Both the position numbers and the translations under genes were made by a program. Below, piece after piece: positions 5,130 to 5,159 of a stretch of 5,159 nt of DNA. The stretch spans positions 1-5,159 of the forward strand of contig JAISMQ010000208.1 in assembly GCA_031276685.1 (NCBI GenBank), in the 5' to 3' direction. Source of the DNA: Treponema sp. Its GTDB lineage: Bacteria > Spirochaetota > Spirochaetia > Treponematales > Breznakiellaceae. Numbering within the stretch: the first letter of the stretch is position 1; every line of letters begins with the position of its first letter. Under the pieces are notes generated by a model that did no database searches, was not told the DNA's origin, and was given only the letters and a program-made list of their open reading frames with translations.

Positions 5130-5159
5130 TTAGGCGGTTAGTTTACCGTGATTGGAGCG
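5130..5159 (-). CDS. probable 3' tail of a minus-strand gene running off the right edge
   Basis: The terminator at 5060-5096 implies a minus-strand gene ending shortly to its right. All three minus frames close at the edge: stop at 5140-5138 (tail APITVN), 5132-5130 (tail RSNHGKLTA) and 5145-5143 (tail LQSR). I cannot tell which frame is the gene, or whether the gene stops even before entering the window. Coordinates are those of the longest open tail. No function can be assigned. Confidence 0.25.
   Translation of the reverse strand, partial: RSNHGKLTA

Overview
The window reads as bacterial chromosomal DNA with compact genes, sigma70-type promoters, Shine-Dalgarno sites and one textbook intrinsic terminator. 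Most of it is GC-rich; one block (about 180-1335) is clearly AT-richer. Gene content (acyltransferase, HAD phosphatase, and a sugar-type TIM barrel / cysteine hydrolase / Gfo-Idh-MocA cluster) fits a carbohydrate-using gut or environmental bacterium. The overall style reminds me of GC-richer termite-gut-type spirochaetes, but planctomycete- or Lentisphaera-like lineages also carry such clusters and the sequence does not settle the taxon.

Layout. 1-140: GC-rich, with several small inverted repeats and no convincing gene. 141-1241 (minus): a multi-pass acyltransferase-3 family membrane protein in the AT-rich block; its last 10 or so codons cross into GC-rich DNA. 1242-1390: divergent regulatory region with a promoter for each flanking gene and a 28-bp dyad between them. 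1391-2236 (plus): a Cof-type HAD phosphatase. A near-consensus promoter (TTGACA, 17 bp, TATGAT) overlaps the upstream alternative start codons and puts the transcription start at or one base before ATG 1391, so the mRNA is probably leaderless. 2237-2268: 32-bp convergent junction.

2269-4930 (minus): a three-gene cluster transcribed right to left. It starts with a xylose-isomerase-like TIM barrel (4930-4094), followed 2 bp later by an isochorismatase-fold cysteine hydrolase (4091-3336), whose Shine-Dalgarno site lies inside the last codons of the TIM-barrel gene. A Gfo/Idh/MocA NAD(P)-dependent dehydrogenase (3261-2269) follows, with its own strong promoter in the 74-bp gap. The three enzymes plausibly act in turn on one sugar-like or sugar-conjugate substrate: redox at a hydroxyl, isomerisation or elimination in the TIM barrel, and hydrolysis of an amide/ureide-type bond. 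The substrate is unknown. 5060-5096 is a strong minus-strand terminator that closes a gene lying mostly beyond the right edge, so the cluster starts its own transcription unit.

I see no CRISPR array, RNA gene, transposase or phage gene. The most useful observations are the leaderless HAD promoter, the dyad in the divergent promoter region, the composition island containing the acyltransferase, and the enzyme trio as a possible uncharacterised catabolic module.
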